Source of the DNA: Miniphocaeibacter sp012841535
GTDB taxonomy: Bacteria; Bacillota; Clostridia; Tissierellales; Peptoniphilaceae
Assembly: GCF_049274025.1 (NCBI RefSeq)
Contig: NZ_JBASRV010000047.1
DNA: 18,854 bases
Reading direction: 5' to 3' (one strand)
The notes under the pieces: model-generated
What the model was told of the DNA's origin: nothing
The model's input: only the letters and a program-made list of their open reading frames with translations
The model's database searches: none
Shown here: piece by piece, positions 5,556-14,551 of the stretch
Layout of the letters: every line of letters starts with the position of its first letter
Position numbering within the stretch: position 1 is the stretch's first letter
Position numbers and translations under genes: made by a program

Positions 5556-6796
5556 TATTCCTCCCATTTTTTTATAATAATTGAAGCATTGTGACCACCA
5601 AATCCAAAGGAATTACTCATTACATAAGTAATATTTTCATATATTCCCTTATTTGGAACTATATTTAAATCACATTCTTCATCTGCTACTTTATAATTAA
5701 CTGTTGGAGGTATATATCCATTTTCCAGTGCCAATACGGATATAATTGCTTCCAGTCCACCTGAGCCTCCAAGTAAATGACCTGTCATAGACTTTGTTGA
5801 AGAAATTTTTAATTTTTTCGCATGTTCTTTAAAGGTATTTTTCACAGCCAAGGTTTCAAATTTATCATTTAGAGGAGTTGATGTTCCATGGGCATTAATA
5901 TAGTCAATATTTTCAGGTTTAATTCCTGCATCTTCTATTGCATCTAACATAGCCTTACTGGTAAATCTTCCTTCACTATCTGGAGCAGTCATATGGCTGG
6001 CATCACAAGTTACACCATAACCAACTAATTCTGCAAGAATTTTTGCCCCACGTTTTTTAGCATGTTCCAATTCCTCTAAAACTATTATTCCTGCACCTTC
6101 ACCCATTACAAAACCCGAACGTTCTTTGTCAAAAGGAATAGATACCCTGTCTTTAGTTTCTCCTGTAGACAAGGCCTTCATAGATGTAAAACCACCTATT
6201 CCTACTTCTGTAATACTAGCTTCTGAACCACCGGCAAATATTAAATCTTGGTAACCATCTCTTATACTTCTAAAAGCGTCACCTATTGCATTAGTTCCAC
6301 CGGCACAAGCTGTTACTGGGCAAGCACTATAACCATGAAAGCCTAATTCAATGGCTATTAATGCAGAGGTCATATTTGCAATTCCACCTGTAATAAAAAA
6401 TGGTGATATTCTTTCAAAACCTCTTTTACTACCTTTAATAGTTTCATCTTGAATGGTTTTTAGTCCGCCTATTCCGGAAGAAATTACTACACCACACCTA
6501 TTTAGGTCTTCAAGTTTATCTAATTCTATTCCACTATGATTTAGTGCCTTATGGGCAGCTACTATTCCAAACTGATTTACTAGGTCAATTCTTCTTATGG
6601 TTTTTTTATCTAAAAATTCCTCCGGTTTAAAATCCTTTACTTCACAAGCAAATTTAGTTTTATTATTTGAAACATCAAATCTTGTTATTTCATCTACTGC
6701 ACAATAACCTTCTTGTAAGCTTTTATAAATATCCTCTAAGGTATTTCCTATTGGAGAAACAGCACCAAGTCCTGTTATTACAACTCTTCTTTTCAT
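5555..6796 (-). CDS. fabF: Beta-ketoacyl-ACP synthase II
   Basis: Elongating condensing enzyme that joins acyl groups with malonyl-ACP, releasing CO2. The 413 residues form the usual thiolase fold. The active-site Cys164 is in PVTACAGGTNAIGDAF, His303 in NAHGTSTPLND, and Lys335 and His340 in TKSMTGHLLG. The GFGGHN motif is near the C-terminus. The start ATG 6796 shares its A with the fabG stop (TAATG); GGAGG lies eleven bases upstream inside fabG, a rather long spacing, so coupling to fabG translation is likely. It is the only FabF/FabB-type enzyme seen here, so it would also have to extend any unsaturated intermediates. Confidence 0.97.
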   Translation of the reverse strand: MKRRVVITGLGAVSPIGNTLEDIYKSLQEGYCAVDEITRFDVSNNKTKFACEVKDFKPEEFLDKKTIRRIDLVNQFGIVAAHKALNHSGIELDKLEDLNRCGVVISSGIGGLKTIQDETIKGSKRGFERISPFFITGGIANMTSALIAIELGFHGYSACPVTACAGGTNAIGDAFRSIRDGYQDLIFAGGSEASITEVGIGGFTSMKALSTGETKDRVSIPFDKERSGFVMGEGAGIIVLEELEHAKKRGAKILAELVGYGVTCDASHMTAPDSEGRFTSKAMLDAIEDAGIKPENIDYINAHGTSTPLNDKFETLAVKNTFKEHAKKLKISSTKSMTGHLLGGSGGLEAIISVLALENGYIPPTVNYKVADEECDLNIVPNKGIYENITYVMSNSFGFGGHNASIIIKKWEE

Positions 6797-7536
6797 TATA
6801 TGCTCATACCTCCATCTACTGATATAGTCTGTCCGGTAATATAATTTGCCCTATCACTTGCTAGAAAAACAACTGTGTCAGCTATATCTTCAGGTCTACC
6901 TAATTTAGCTAAAGGTATATTTTCTAACATTGAATTAATAATATTTTCCGGTAATTTATCGGTCATACTTGTCTGAATAAATCCTGGTGCTATAGCATTT
7001 ACTGTTACATTTCTAGATGCTAATTCCTTAGCTAGGGATTTTGTCATACCTAAAATACCAGCCTTACTGGCTGAATAGTTAACCTGTCCTGCATTTCCAT
7101 GTAAGCCTACAATACTGGAAATACTTATGATTTTTCCGTATCTTTGCTTCATCATAATTCTTGATGCTAATTTCATACAATAAAAAACTGAATTTAAATT
7201 AGCTTCAATTACATCATTAAAATCCTTTGGTGTCATTCTCATAATTAGATTGTCCCTTGTAATACCTGCATTATTTACAAGAACATCTAATCTTTTAAAT
7301 TTTTCCTTTATATCTTTAAATATTTTTTCACATTCTTCATAAACTGAAACATCAGCCTTTACAAGTAAAACCTCTGCTCCGTTTTTTTCACATTCTTCTT
7401 TTACTAAATTAGCTTCTTCTTCGTTAGACCTAAAGTTTAAAGCTATATTATAACCTTCTTTAGCCAGTTCTATTGCTATAGTTCTGCCAATTCCTCTTCC
7501 TGCTCCTGTTACTAAAGCAACTTTTTTATTGCACAT
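6796..7536 (-). CDS. fabG: 3-oxoacyl-ACP reductase
   Basis: NADPH-dependent reduction of 3-ketoacyl-ACP to 3-hydroxyacyl-ACP. It is a short-chain dehydrogenase of 246 residues: cofactor loop TGAGRGIG (10-17), NNAG (88-91), and the catalytic set Asn113, Ser141, Tyr154, Lys158 in ISSIVGLHGNAGQVNYSASK. PGFIQTSMT and a C-terminal SVDGGMSI follow, as is typical for FabG. The frame is open from TTG 7554, but AAGGAG follows that codon at seven bases from ATG 7536, which is therefore the start. It overlaps fabD by 11 bases, and its ribosome binding site lies within fabD. Confidence 0.97.
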   Translation of the reverse strand: MCNKKVALVTGAGRGIGRTIAIELAKEGYNIALNFRSNEEEANLVKEECEKNGAEVLLVKADVSVYEECEKIFKDIKEKFKRLDVLVNNAGITRDNLIMRMTPKDFNDVIEANLNSVFYCMKLASRIMMKQRYGKIISISSIVGLHGNAGQVNYSASKAGILGMTKSLAKELASRNVTVNAIAPGFIQTSMTDKLPENIINSMLENIPLAKLGRPEDIADTVVFLASDRANYITGQTISVDGGMSI

Positions 7537-8458
7537 TTTTAAACTCCTTTTCAAAGGCTTTAATACTTTCTATATTATTAATAGAATAGACTTTTAATTT
7601 TCTATCTATTTTCTTTAAAAAACCTTTTATTACATCTCCAAATCCAATTTCAATAAAGGTGTCTACTCCTTGACTTATCATATATTCAATTGACTCTTGA
7701 AATTTTACAGTTGATTTAACTTGCTTAGTCATTATGGTCTTTATATCTTCATTATTTCTTACACTACCTAATAAATTGTAGACAACAGGTATTTTTTCAT
7801 CATAAAAATCATATTCTTTAAAGACTTCTTCTAATTCCTTAGCTACCGGCTCCATATATGAAGTATGAAACGGTCCTGAAACATTTAAAGGAATTGCCCG
7901 TCTTGCTCCGGCCTCTTTTAATTCTTTAATTGATTCTTCCACTTTAGAAGCTTCTCCAGAAATAACAATTTGTCCCGGGCAGTTTAAATTGGCAATTTCA
8001 ACTTTATTTTTATCGTCACTAAGTTTTTCCAATACGCTTTCGATTTTTTCTTTTTCCAATCCCATTACAGCTACCATTCCGGTATTTATGCCGGAACTAG
8101 CTTTAGTCATGGACTTACCTCTTATATTAGCTATTTCTATAGCGTCAATATCCTTTAAAACTCCAGAAGCTACAAGGGCAGAGTATTCTCCAATACTAAG
8201 ACCAGCTACAAAAGAAGGATTAATTCCTAGATTATTTAAAATTTTTGTAACGGCTATTTGAAAGGAAACCATAATAGGTTGGGTGTATTTTGTTTCGGAA
8301 ATTATTTCTAAGTCCTTGTTAAAAGAATAATCCTTTATGTCAAAATCAAGATTAATTGAATCGTAAAATTCTTTAATATAATCATAGTTTTCGTATAGGT
8401 CCTTTCCCATACCTGCCTGTTGGCTTCCTTGTCCACCATATAAAAAACCTATTTTCAT
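7526..8458 (-). CDS. fabD: Malonyl-CoA:ACP transacylase
   Basis: Moves the malonyl group from malonyl-CoA to ACP, supplying FabH and FabF. The 310 residues match the family. The nucleophile Ser88 is in GLSIG (86-90) and the catalytic His198 in PFHTSYM. The opening GGQGSQ stands where most FabD have PGQGSQ, a mild variation. ATG 8458 is chosen over the upstream GTG 8470 because GGAGG lies between them, five bases before the ATG. The start overlaps the stop of the preceding gene by four bases (ATGA), indicating coupled translation. Confidence 0.96.
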   Translation of the reverse strand: MKIGFLYGGQGSQQAGMGKDLYENYDYIKEFYDSINLDFDIKDYSFNKDLEIISETKYTQPIMVSFQIAVTKILNNLGINPSFVAGLSIGEYSALVASGVLKDIDAIEIANIRGKSMTKASSGINTGMVAVMGLEKEKIESVLEKLSDDKNKVEIANLNCPGQIVISGEASKVEESIKELKEAGARRAIPLNVSGPFHTSYMEPVAKELEEVFKEYDFYDEKIPVVYNLLGSVRNNEDIKTIMTKQVKSTVKFQESIEYMISQGVDTFIEIGFGDVIKGFLKKIDRKLKVYSINNIESIKAFEKEFKNVQ

Positions 8459-9516
8459 CTTTTCCTCCACTGACTTTTTATTTCTTTGAAAATTTCTTCA
8501 ACAGTAGTTATTTCTTTTATCCTATGGGCTAAACTACCACTAAAGAAAAGTCCATTTTCAATATCTCCATTAGCTGAACTTATTAAAGCATCGGAAATAC
8601 AGAAATTAGTAGTTTTAGGATTACAGGTTTTTAAACAGTTAATACATCTTTTAGATGGAATTCTTTCCTTGTTCATCTTCTCTATTAAAGGGGTTTTTAT
8701 TGCTCTTGCAGGCATGCCAACGGGACTATGTAACAAGACAATATCCTCTTCCTTTGCATTAACAATTAACTCCTTAAATTCCTTACTAACATCACATTCC
8801 TCTGTAGCAATAAACCTTGTACCTATTTGAATACCTGTAGCACCCCAGTCTTGAACCATATTTAAGTCATTACCATCAAAAAATGAGCCACCAACGAAAA
8901 GAGGAATCTTTCTGCCTATATTGTTTTTTAATTCATCTAAATAGGACAAAACATCCTTTGTAATACTTTCTAAACTATAGGACTCATTAATGATTTCTTC
9001 TTGTTTAAAACCTAAATGCCCACCTGCATCCCTTCCTTCAAGTACAACAAAGTCCGGTGTTCTATCATATTTTTTCATCCAGTTTCTAACTACTAATTTT
9101 AAAGCCCTTGCACTTGAAATAATTGGAGCAATCATTATATCCTTTGTTTCTACTAAACCTGGTAAATCTAAAGGCAAACCCGCTCCAACGACAATGGCAT
9201 CTACTTTAGCCTTTACAGCAGTTTTAACCAATTCCTTATAATCTGTTAATGCTGCCATAATATTTGTAGCTATTAATCCATTACCCTTGGATATTTCCCT
9301 TGCTTTATTTAATTCCTTTATAAAAGCCCTAGTAGCAGACTCTTTTTTATTAGTATAAAAATCAGGCTCCTTAAAACCAATATCCACCATAGATATAGTT
9401 CCAATTCCCCCTTCTCTTGCTACAGCTCCAGCAAGATTACCTAAAGAAACCCCAACTCCCATTCCACCTTGAATAACAGGAATACTTATTTCTTTAGAGC
9501 CTATCATTATTGACAT
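8455..9516 (-). CDS. Nitronate monooxygenase/FabK-superfamily flavoprotein with four-Cys cluster (possible FabX/UfaA-like enzyme)
   Basis: A 353-residue FMN-type TIM-barrel protein. The FMN motif IPVIQGGMGVGVS is near the N-terminus, catalytic-type His167 is in DAGGHLG, and GG and GTRFIATEE motifs follow. Unlike the neighbouring FabK it has a region at 291-306 with four cysteines spaced C-x2-C-x3-C-x7-C (Cys291, 294, 298, 306), suggesting an Fe-S cluster. Helicobacter FabX and Neisseria UfaA belong to this superfamily and make unsaturated fatty acids; FabX carries FMN and a 4Fe-4S cluster and acts on decanoyl-ACP. The position between fabK and fabD in an operon lacking FabA and FabM supports, but does not prove, that role. 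A second enoyl-ACP reductase is the alternative. ATG 9516 has GGAG eight bases upstream and overlaps fabK by ten bases. The superfamily is certain; the reaction is inferred. Confidence 0.85.
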   Translation of the reverse strand: MSIMIGSKEISIPVIQGGMGVGVSLGNLAGAVAREGGIGTISMVDIGFKEPDFYTNKKESATRAFIKELNKAREISKGNGLIATNIMAALTDYKELVKTAVKAKVDAIVVGAGLPLDLPGLVETKDIMIAPIISSARALKLVVRNWMKKYDRTPDFVVLEGRDAGGHLGFKQEEIINESYSLESITKDVLSYLDELKNNIGRKIPLFVGGSFFDGNDLNMVQDWGATGIQIGTRFIATEECDVSKEFKELIVNAKEEDIVLLHSPVGMPARAIKTPLIEKMNKERIPSKRCINCLKTCNPKTTNFCISDALISSANGDIENGLFFSGSLAHRIKEITTVEEIFKEIKSQWRKR

Positions 9517-10436
9517 TTCAATTTCTCCAGTTCTTCTAAATATTCATCATATAAATTCTTTATAATATCCTTTACAGGTTTAATTTCCTTAACTTGACCA
9601 ACAACCTGTCCCGCCATTAAAGAGCCATTGTCTACATCGCCATTAAAAACAGCCTTTTTCAAACCGCCTAAGGTAAATATTTCCAATTCTTCCTTAGTCC
9701 ATCCTTCTTTTTCTCTTTTTATATATTCATTTGTCATACTATTTTTAATTAGACGAACAGGTATACCACCAATTCTTCCTGTAACTGTAATATTGCTACT
9801 TTTAGCCTTAATAACCCTATTTTTATAATTTTCGTGAATTGGACACTCTTCAGCAGCTAATAAACAAGTTCCTACTTGAACTCCTATAGCACCTAAAGCT
9901 CTAGCAGCTAGCATCTGTCTTCCACTAGCTATTCCTCCTGCTGCAATAACGGGAATTTTCACAGCATCACAAACCTGAGGTATTAAAGCCATTGTTGTCA
10001 TTTCACCAATATGACCACCTGATTCAGTTCCTTCTGCAATTACTCCATCTACTCCTAAGCGTTCCATTCTTACTGCAAGAGAAGGTGCCGGTATTACAGG
10101 AAATATTTTTATTCCGTGTTTTTTCCATTCGTCAATATACTTTGAAGGATTGCCTGCTCCTGTAGTAACAACTGGTACTTCATATTCAACTACAAGTTTG
10201 GCAACTTCAGCTGCATTTGGATTCAATAGCATAATATTTACACCAAATGGTTTATTTGTTAGTTCCTTACATTTTTCAATATTCTCTTTAGCTTCCTCAA
10301 TGGTCATTCCACCAGTTCCAATTAATCCAAGACCTCCTGCATTTGAAACTGCTGCAGCAAACTCTCCTGTTGCTATATTTGCCATTCCCCCTTGTATTAC
10401 CGGGTACTCTATACCTAAAATATCTTGTAAATTCAT
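9507..10436 (-). CDS. fabK: Enoyl-ACP reductase II (FMN-dependent)
   Basis: Reduces trans-2-enoyl-ACP with NAD(P)H in the last step of each cycle; it is triclosan-insensitive and replaces FabI in many Firmicutes. The 309 residues match FabK. The FMN-binding start is IEYPVIQGGMANIATGEFAAAVSNAGGLG-type, catalytic His142 is in ESGGHIGE (FabK His144 in pneumococcus), with IPVIAAGGIASG and GTCLLAAEEC in the barrel C-terminal half. There is no cysteine cluster. ATG 10436 follows AGGAG by five bases and begins eight bases after the fabH stop. No FabI or FabL is present in the window, so this is probably the main reductase. Confidence 0.96.
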   Translation of the reverse strand: MNLQDILGIEYPVIQGGMANIATGEFAAAVSNAGGLGLIGTGGMTIEEAKENIEKCKELTNKPFGVNIMLLNPNAAEVAKLVVEYEVPVVTTGAGNPSKYIDEWKKHGIKIFPVIPAPSLAVRMERLGVDGVIAEGTESGGHIGEMTTMALIPQVCDAVKIPVIAAGGIASGRQMLAARALGAIGVQVGTCLLAAEECPIHENYKNRVIKAKSSNITVTGRIGGIPVRLIKNSMTNEYIKREKEGWTKEELEIFTLGGLKKAVFNGDVDNGSLMAGQVVGQVKEIKPVKDIIKNLYDEYLEELEKLKCQ

Positions 10437-10444
10437 CTATTCTC

Positions 10445-11368
10445 CTACCATTCCATTAAAGTTCCTGTCCAACTAAGTCCGGCTCCAAAGCCAACTAATA
10501 TTATTTTTTCCCCTCTTTTTAAAATACCTTTTTTATTCATTTCATCTAAGGCAATAGGTATTGAACTTGCTGAGGTGTTTCCATATTTGTCTAAATTCAT
10601 AAAGAATTTTTCAATAGGAATTTTAGTTTTCTTTGAAACAGAATTAAGTATTCTATAATTAGCCTGATGACAAATTACATGGTCTATACTAGTCCTATCT
10701 AAATTGTTTTCTTTTAATAAATTGGTAATGGTCAAAGGTACTATTTCTACTGCGAATCTAAATACCTCCTTACCCTTCATACCAATAAATTCTCTAACTT
10801 CTTCTAATCCTCTATAATTTAAAGTCAAACATTCATCATTTGACCTAACTCCACTTTCAAAACACTGTTTACTATTATTTTTTTCAACTAAAACAGCACC
10901 AGCACCATCGCCAAATAGTACAACGGTATTTCTATCATACTTGTCTAAATATTTTGAAATTACTTCCGCCCCTACTAAAATAGCCTGACGACCTTCATCT
11001 AAAAATCTTTCAATTAAATTTAGTCCTGCAACAAAACCACTACAAGCCATATTAAAATCTACAGCAAAAATATTTTCTTTTAAGCCAAGTAACCCTTGAA
11101 CCCCCGAAGAAATATTAGGCATGGATTTGTCGGCAGTAAAGGTTGCTACTAAAACCATATCTATTTTTTCCTTGTCTTTAATATTAAGACTTTCTACTGC
11201 CTTATAGGCTAATTGTGAAGTGTCCTCTTTTCTTGAAATTCTTCTTTCCCTTATTCCTGTTCTTGAACTAATCCATTCATCAGAAGTATCTAAATACCTA
11301 GCAAAATCATCATTTGTAATTATTTCTTCCGGAAGGTAACTGGAAGTTTCTAAAATTTTTAATCCCAT
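10445..11368 (-). CDS. fabH: Beta-ketoacyl-ACP synthase III
   Basis: Starts fatty acids by condensing an acyl-CoA primer (acetyl- or branched-chain) with malonyl-ACP. The 307 residues carry the triad Cys109 (NMACSGF), His234 (CHQANYRI) and Asn264 (YGNTSASS), and GFGAGLSW at the C-terminus. Primer preference, and thus straight- or branched-chain lipids, cannot be judged by eye. The frame opens at TTG 11380, but GGAG in the last accA codons lies six bases ahead of ATG 11368, which is taken as start. Only one base separates it from the accA stop. Confidence 0.96.
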   Translation of the reverse strand: MGLKILETSSYLPEEIITNDDFARYLDTSDEWISSRTGIRERRISRKEDTSQLAYKAVESLNIKDKEKIDMVLVATFTADKSMPNISSGVQGLLGLKENIFAVDFNMACSGFVAGLNLIERFLDEGRQAILVGAEVISKYLDKYDRNTVVLFGDGAGAVLVEKNNSKQCFESGVRSNDECLTLNYRGLEEVREFIGMKGKEVFRFAVEIVPLTITNLLKENNLDRTSIDHVICHQANYRILNSVSKKTKIPIEKFFMNLDKYGNTSASSIPIALDEMNKKGILKRGEKIILVGFGAGLSWTGTLMEW

Positions 11369-11369
11369 A

Positions 11370-12302
11370 TTAAACTCCAAAGCCTCTAAATTTATTTTCT
11401 CTTTTTGTTTGAAGCTCCAACCCTGTATATTTTAATAGACCTGTAAGCTCTTCTTTAATAACCTTGTCTAATCTTTTAAAATTTTCTCCATAATCCTCTT
11501 GTGAAAAAGAAATATCCTCCTTAACAACTCTGTCTATAATTCCCATTTCCAGTAAATCATTAGAGGTTAATTTCATATATTCAGTAGCTTCTGCAGCCTT
11601 AGAACTATCCTTCCATAAAATAGAAGAAAATCCTTCCGGCGACAAAATAGAGTATATTGCATTTTCCATCATAATAACCTTATTTCCTACAGCTAAGGCT
11701 AAAGCTCCTCCACTTCCACCTTCTCCGGTAATTACAGAAATAACAGGAACCTTTAAAGAGGTCATAGTCATAATTGCCCTAGCAATAGCCTCTCCTTGTC
11801 CCCTTTCCTCTGCACCTATTCCAGGGTAGGCACCGGGAGTGTCAATAAAGGTAATAATTGGTCTATGAAATTTATTGGCTTGCTCCATAAGTCTTATTGC
11901 TTTTCTGTAACCTTCCGGACTGGCCATTCCAAAATTCGTCTCTATGTTTTCCTTAGTATCTTTTCCCTTATTTGTACCTATAAAAGTAACTGGTACTCCA
12001 TAATAAGAAGCAATACCTCCAATAATACTCTTGTCATCTTTAAAAAGCCTATCTCCCTTAAATTCAATAATATTATTAAAGAGATTGTATATAAAATCCT
12101 TAGCCTTTGGTCTGGCAATATGCCTAGCTAAGTACACTCTGTCATAGGCAGCTAAGTCCTTAGCTGCATCTTCTAATATTTCCTTCTTTTTATTTTCCAC
12201 TTCAAGAATTAAATTATCTGCTAAATCACTATCTTCCATTTTCTTAAATTCATCAATTTGAGAATTTAATTTATTAATTTGTTTTTCAATATTCTTAATC
12301 AT
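11370..12302 (-). CDS. accA: Acetyl-CoA carboxylase, carboxyltransferase subunit alpha
   Basis: With AccD it moves the carboxyl group from carboxybiotin to acetyl-CoA, giving malonyl-CoA. The 310 residues have a helical N-terminal part followed by the crotonase-type carboxyltransferase core: FKGDRLFKDDKSIIGGIA (81-98), TFIDTPGAYPGIGAEERGQG (151-170) and GEGGSGGALA (193-202). ATG 12302 is preferred over ATG 12320 because GAGG lies six bases ahead of it and the longer start has no ribosome binding site. The junction with accD (18 bases, 12299-12316) is identical to the accC/accD junction. Confidence 0.96.
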   Translation of the reverse strand: MIKNIEKQINKLNSQIDEFKKMEDSDLADNLILEVENKKKEILEDAAKDLAAYDRVYLARHIARPKAKDFIYNLFNNIIEFKGDRLFKDDKSIIGGIASYYGVPVTFIGTNKGKDTKENIETNFGMASPEGYRKAIRLMEQANKFHRPIITFIDTPGAYPGIGAEERGQGEAIARAIMTMTSLKVPVISVITGEGGSGGALALAVGNKVIMMENAIYSILSPEGFSSILWKDSSKAAEATEYMKLTSNDLLEMGIIDRVVKEDISFSQEDYGENFKRLDKVIKEELTGLLKYTGLELQTKRENKFRGFGV

Positions 12303-12316
12303 ATTAATCCTCAACT
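12299..12316 (-). repeat. 18-nt gene-junction repeat, copy at accD/accA
   Basis: On the minus strand AGTTGAGGATTAATATGA, covering the last codons of accD (Val-Glu-Asp-stop), the ribosome binding site GAGG and the accA ATG. It is identical to 13173-13190. Confidence 0.9.
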
Positions 12317-13176
12317 CCATGAATTTTTAAAATTATACTTAAAACCTCTTTTAAGTCTTTTCTTTCAACAATTGTATCTATAAAACCATGCTCCATTAAA
12401 AACTCGGAACTTTGGAAACCTTCAGGTAAATCCTGTTTAATAGTTTGCTTAATAACCCTTGGTCCTGCAAAACCGATTAAAGCCTTAGGTTCAGCTATAA
12501 TAACATCCCCTAAACTTGCAAAGGAAGCAGTAACACCACCGGTAGTAGGGTTAGTTAAACAGGAGATATAAAGTAAACCCTTTTCACTATGTTGTCTTAC
12601 AGCATTGGAGGTTTTAGCCATTTGCATTAATGACAAAATTCCTTCCTGCATTCTTGCACCACCACTTGCAGAAAAAATAATTACCGGCAAATTTAAGTCC
12701 ATGGCTTTTTCAAAGGCCTTAGTAACTTCTTCCCCTACATAAGTTCCCATGCTGCCCATTAAAAAACTGCTATCTAAAACAGCAACAATACAAGAAGAGC
12801 CCTTTATTTTTCCTAAAGCCACCCTTATAGCTTCATCTTGGCCGGACTTTTTCTTATTTCCTTCAAGTTTTTCAATATAATTTGGAAAGTCCAACGGATT
12901 GGAATACTTCACCTGACCTTGAATTTCCTCATAGCCTATATCCATAACAAAATCCAGTCTTTCCTTACTATTTAAAGGTAAATAAAAACCACAACTAGAA
13001 CATATCCAATTTGTATCTGCTAAATTATCCTTTAAAATGGATTTTTCACAATTTGGACATTTATAAAAAAGATGATCATTAAAATTATCATCTTCTTTAT
13101 TTTCTAATTGAGGTTTTTCCCTGTTTTTTCGTATAAAATTAAGTAAATTCTTTCTCTTTTTAAAATTATCTTTCAT
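12304..13176 (-). CDS. accD: Acetyl-CoA carboxylase, carboxyltransferase subunit beta
   Basis: Partner of AccA. The 290 residues begin with a basic segment, then a zinc ribbon with Cys40, Cys43, Cys59 and Cys62 (CPNC...CSSC). The crotonase fold follows, with FSASGGARMQEG (168-179) and TNPTTGGVTASFA. The start ATG 13176 has GAGG six bases upstream within the end of accC; a TTG at 13188 would put that site inside the gene. It ends in Val-Glu-Asp, as does AccC. One base separates it from accC on one side and from accA on the other. Confidence 0.96.
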   Translation of the reverse strand: MKDNFKKRKNLLNFIRKNREKPQLENKEDDNFNDHLFYKCPNCEKSILKDNLADTNWICSSCGFYLPLNSKERLDFVMDIGYEEIQGQVKYSNPLDFPNYIEKLEGNKKKSGQDEAIRVALGKIKGSSCIVAVLDSSFLMGSMGTYVGEEVTKAFEKAMDLNLPVIIFSASGGARMQEGILSLMQMAKTSNAVRQHSEKGLLYISCLTNPTTGGVTASFASLGDVIIAEPKALIGFAGPRVIKQTIKQDLPEGFQSSEFLMEHGFIDTIVERKDLKEVLSIILKIHGVED

Positions 13177-13190
13177 ATTAATCCTCAACT
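13173..13190 (-). repeat. 18-nt gene-junction repeat, copy at accC/accD
   Basis: Identical 18 bases to 12299-12316, here joining the end of accC to the accD ATG. The flanking bases differ on both sides, so the match is limited to the junction. Confidence 0.9.
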
Positions 13191-14551
13191 AATCGCATAC
13201 GGTCTAATAAACAATCCATCTTATCCGACAAATAACCTGTATTAAAATTACCTCTAACAAAATCCTTATCAAATAAAATAGTATATTGGAAACCAAGATT
13301 AGTATTAATACCTTCTATAAAAGTTTCTTCTATTGCCCTTCTCATTTTTTTAATAGCCTCTAACCTTGTACTACCCTTTACTATAATTTTCCCAATCATA
13401 GAATCATAAAAAGGACTAATAGGACAACCATTGTATAAAAAGCTATCGAATCTGGTATTCATGCCACCTGGTGCATAGAAAAAGTCTACTGTACCTGCAG
13501 AAGGACTAAAACTCTCCATAGGATTTTCTGCATTAATTCTACACTCAATAGCATAACCATCTAACTTAATATCCTTTTGTTCCTTAGACAGATGCAAACC
13601 TGAAGCAACTCGTAATTGCTCCTTAACTAAATCAACACCTGTAACCATTTCAGTAACAGGATGTTCCACTTGAATTCTCGTATTCATTTCTATAAAATAA
13701 AAATTCTTATTCTCATCTACAACAAATTCAATAGTACCTGCATTTTCATAATTACAAGCCTTAGCAGCCCTAACTGCAACTTGACCCATTTTTTTCCTTG
13801 TAGCATCATCAAGAAAAACAGAAGGTGCTTCCTCAATCATCTTTTGATTTCTTCTTTGGATTGAACAATCCCTATCACCTAAATGAATAGTGTTGCCAAA
13901 AGAATCTGCAATAATTTGAAATTCAATGTGTTTTGGGTTAATAACAAGCTTTTCAATATACATGTCACCATTGCCAAAACAATTTATAGCCTCAGTTTTT
14001 GCATTGGTATATTCCGTAGCTAGTTCTTCCATGGAAAATACCCTACGCATACCTCTACCACCACCGCCGGCAGCAGCCTTAATTAAAACCGGAAAGCCAA
14101 TTTTTTCACAAATTTCTACAGCTTCATCAATAGTATTAACTACACCGTCTGAGCCTGGAACCGTTGGTATATTATTTTTTATCATTAGTTCTCTAGCCTT
14201 GGCCTTATCTCCCATAAGTGAAATAACTTCACTACTTGGTCCAATAAATTTCATACCATATGCTTCAACTATTTTTACAAAATCTGCATTTTCAGATAAA
14301 AACCCATAACCCGGATGAATTGCATCACAATTCATAGAAAGGGCAGCAGAAATTATATTGTCTATATTTAAATAACTATCACTTGACTTAGGACTTCCAA
14401 TACAGACAGCATAATCCGCTAACTTTACATGTAGTTGGTCCTTATCTGCAGTAGAATAAACAGAAACTGCCTCAATACCCAACTCTCGGCAAGCCCTTAT
14501 TATTCTTATTGCAATTTCTCCTCTATTTGCAATTAAAACCCTTTTAAACAT
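13178..14551 (-). CDS. accC: Acetyl-CoA carboxylase, biotin carboxylase subunit
   Basis: ATP-dependent carboxylation of biotin on AccB, the first half-reaction of acetyl-CoA carboxylase. The 457 residues show KRVLIANRGEIAIRI at the start, HPGYGFLSEN (79-88), the ATP-grasp glycine loop GGGGRGM (162-168), HIEFQI (208-213) and EMNTRIQVEHPVTE (288-301). The normal C-terminal domain is present, ending in RLVED. AGAGG lies six bases before ATG 14551, inside the last codons of accB; the two genes overlap by eight bases. Confidence 0.97.
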   Translation of the reverse strand: MFKRVLIANRGEIAIRIIRACRELGIEAVSVYSTADKDQLHVKLADYAVCIGSPKSSDSYLNIDNIISAALSMNCDAIHPGYGFLSENADFVKIVEAYGMKFIGPSSEVISLMGDKAKARELMIKNNIPTVPGSDGVVNTIDEAVEICEKIGFPVLIKAAAGGGGRGMRRVFSMEELATEYTNAKTEAINCFGNGDMYIEKLVINPKHIEFQIIADSFGNTIHLGDRDCSIQRRNQKMIEEAPSVFLDDATRKKMGQVAVRAAKACNYENAGTIEFVVDENKNFYFIEMNTRIQVEHPVTEMVTGVDLVKEQLRVASGLHLSKEQKDIKLDGYAIECRINAENPMESFSPSAGTVDFFYAPGGMNTRFDSFLYNGCPISPFYDSMIGKIIVKGSTRLEAIKKMRRAIEETFIEGINTNLGFQYTILFDKDFVRGNFNTGYLSDKMDCLLDRMRLVED

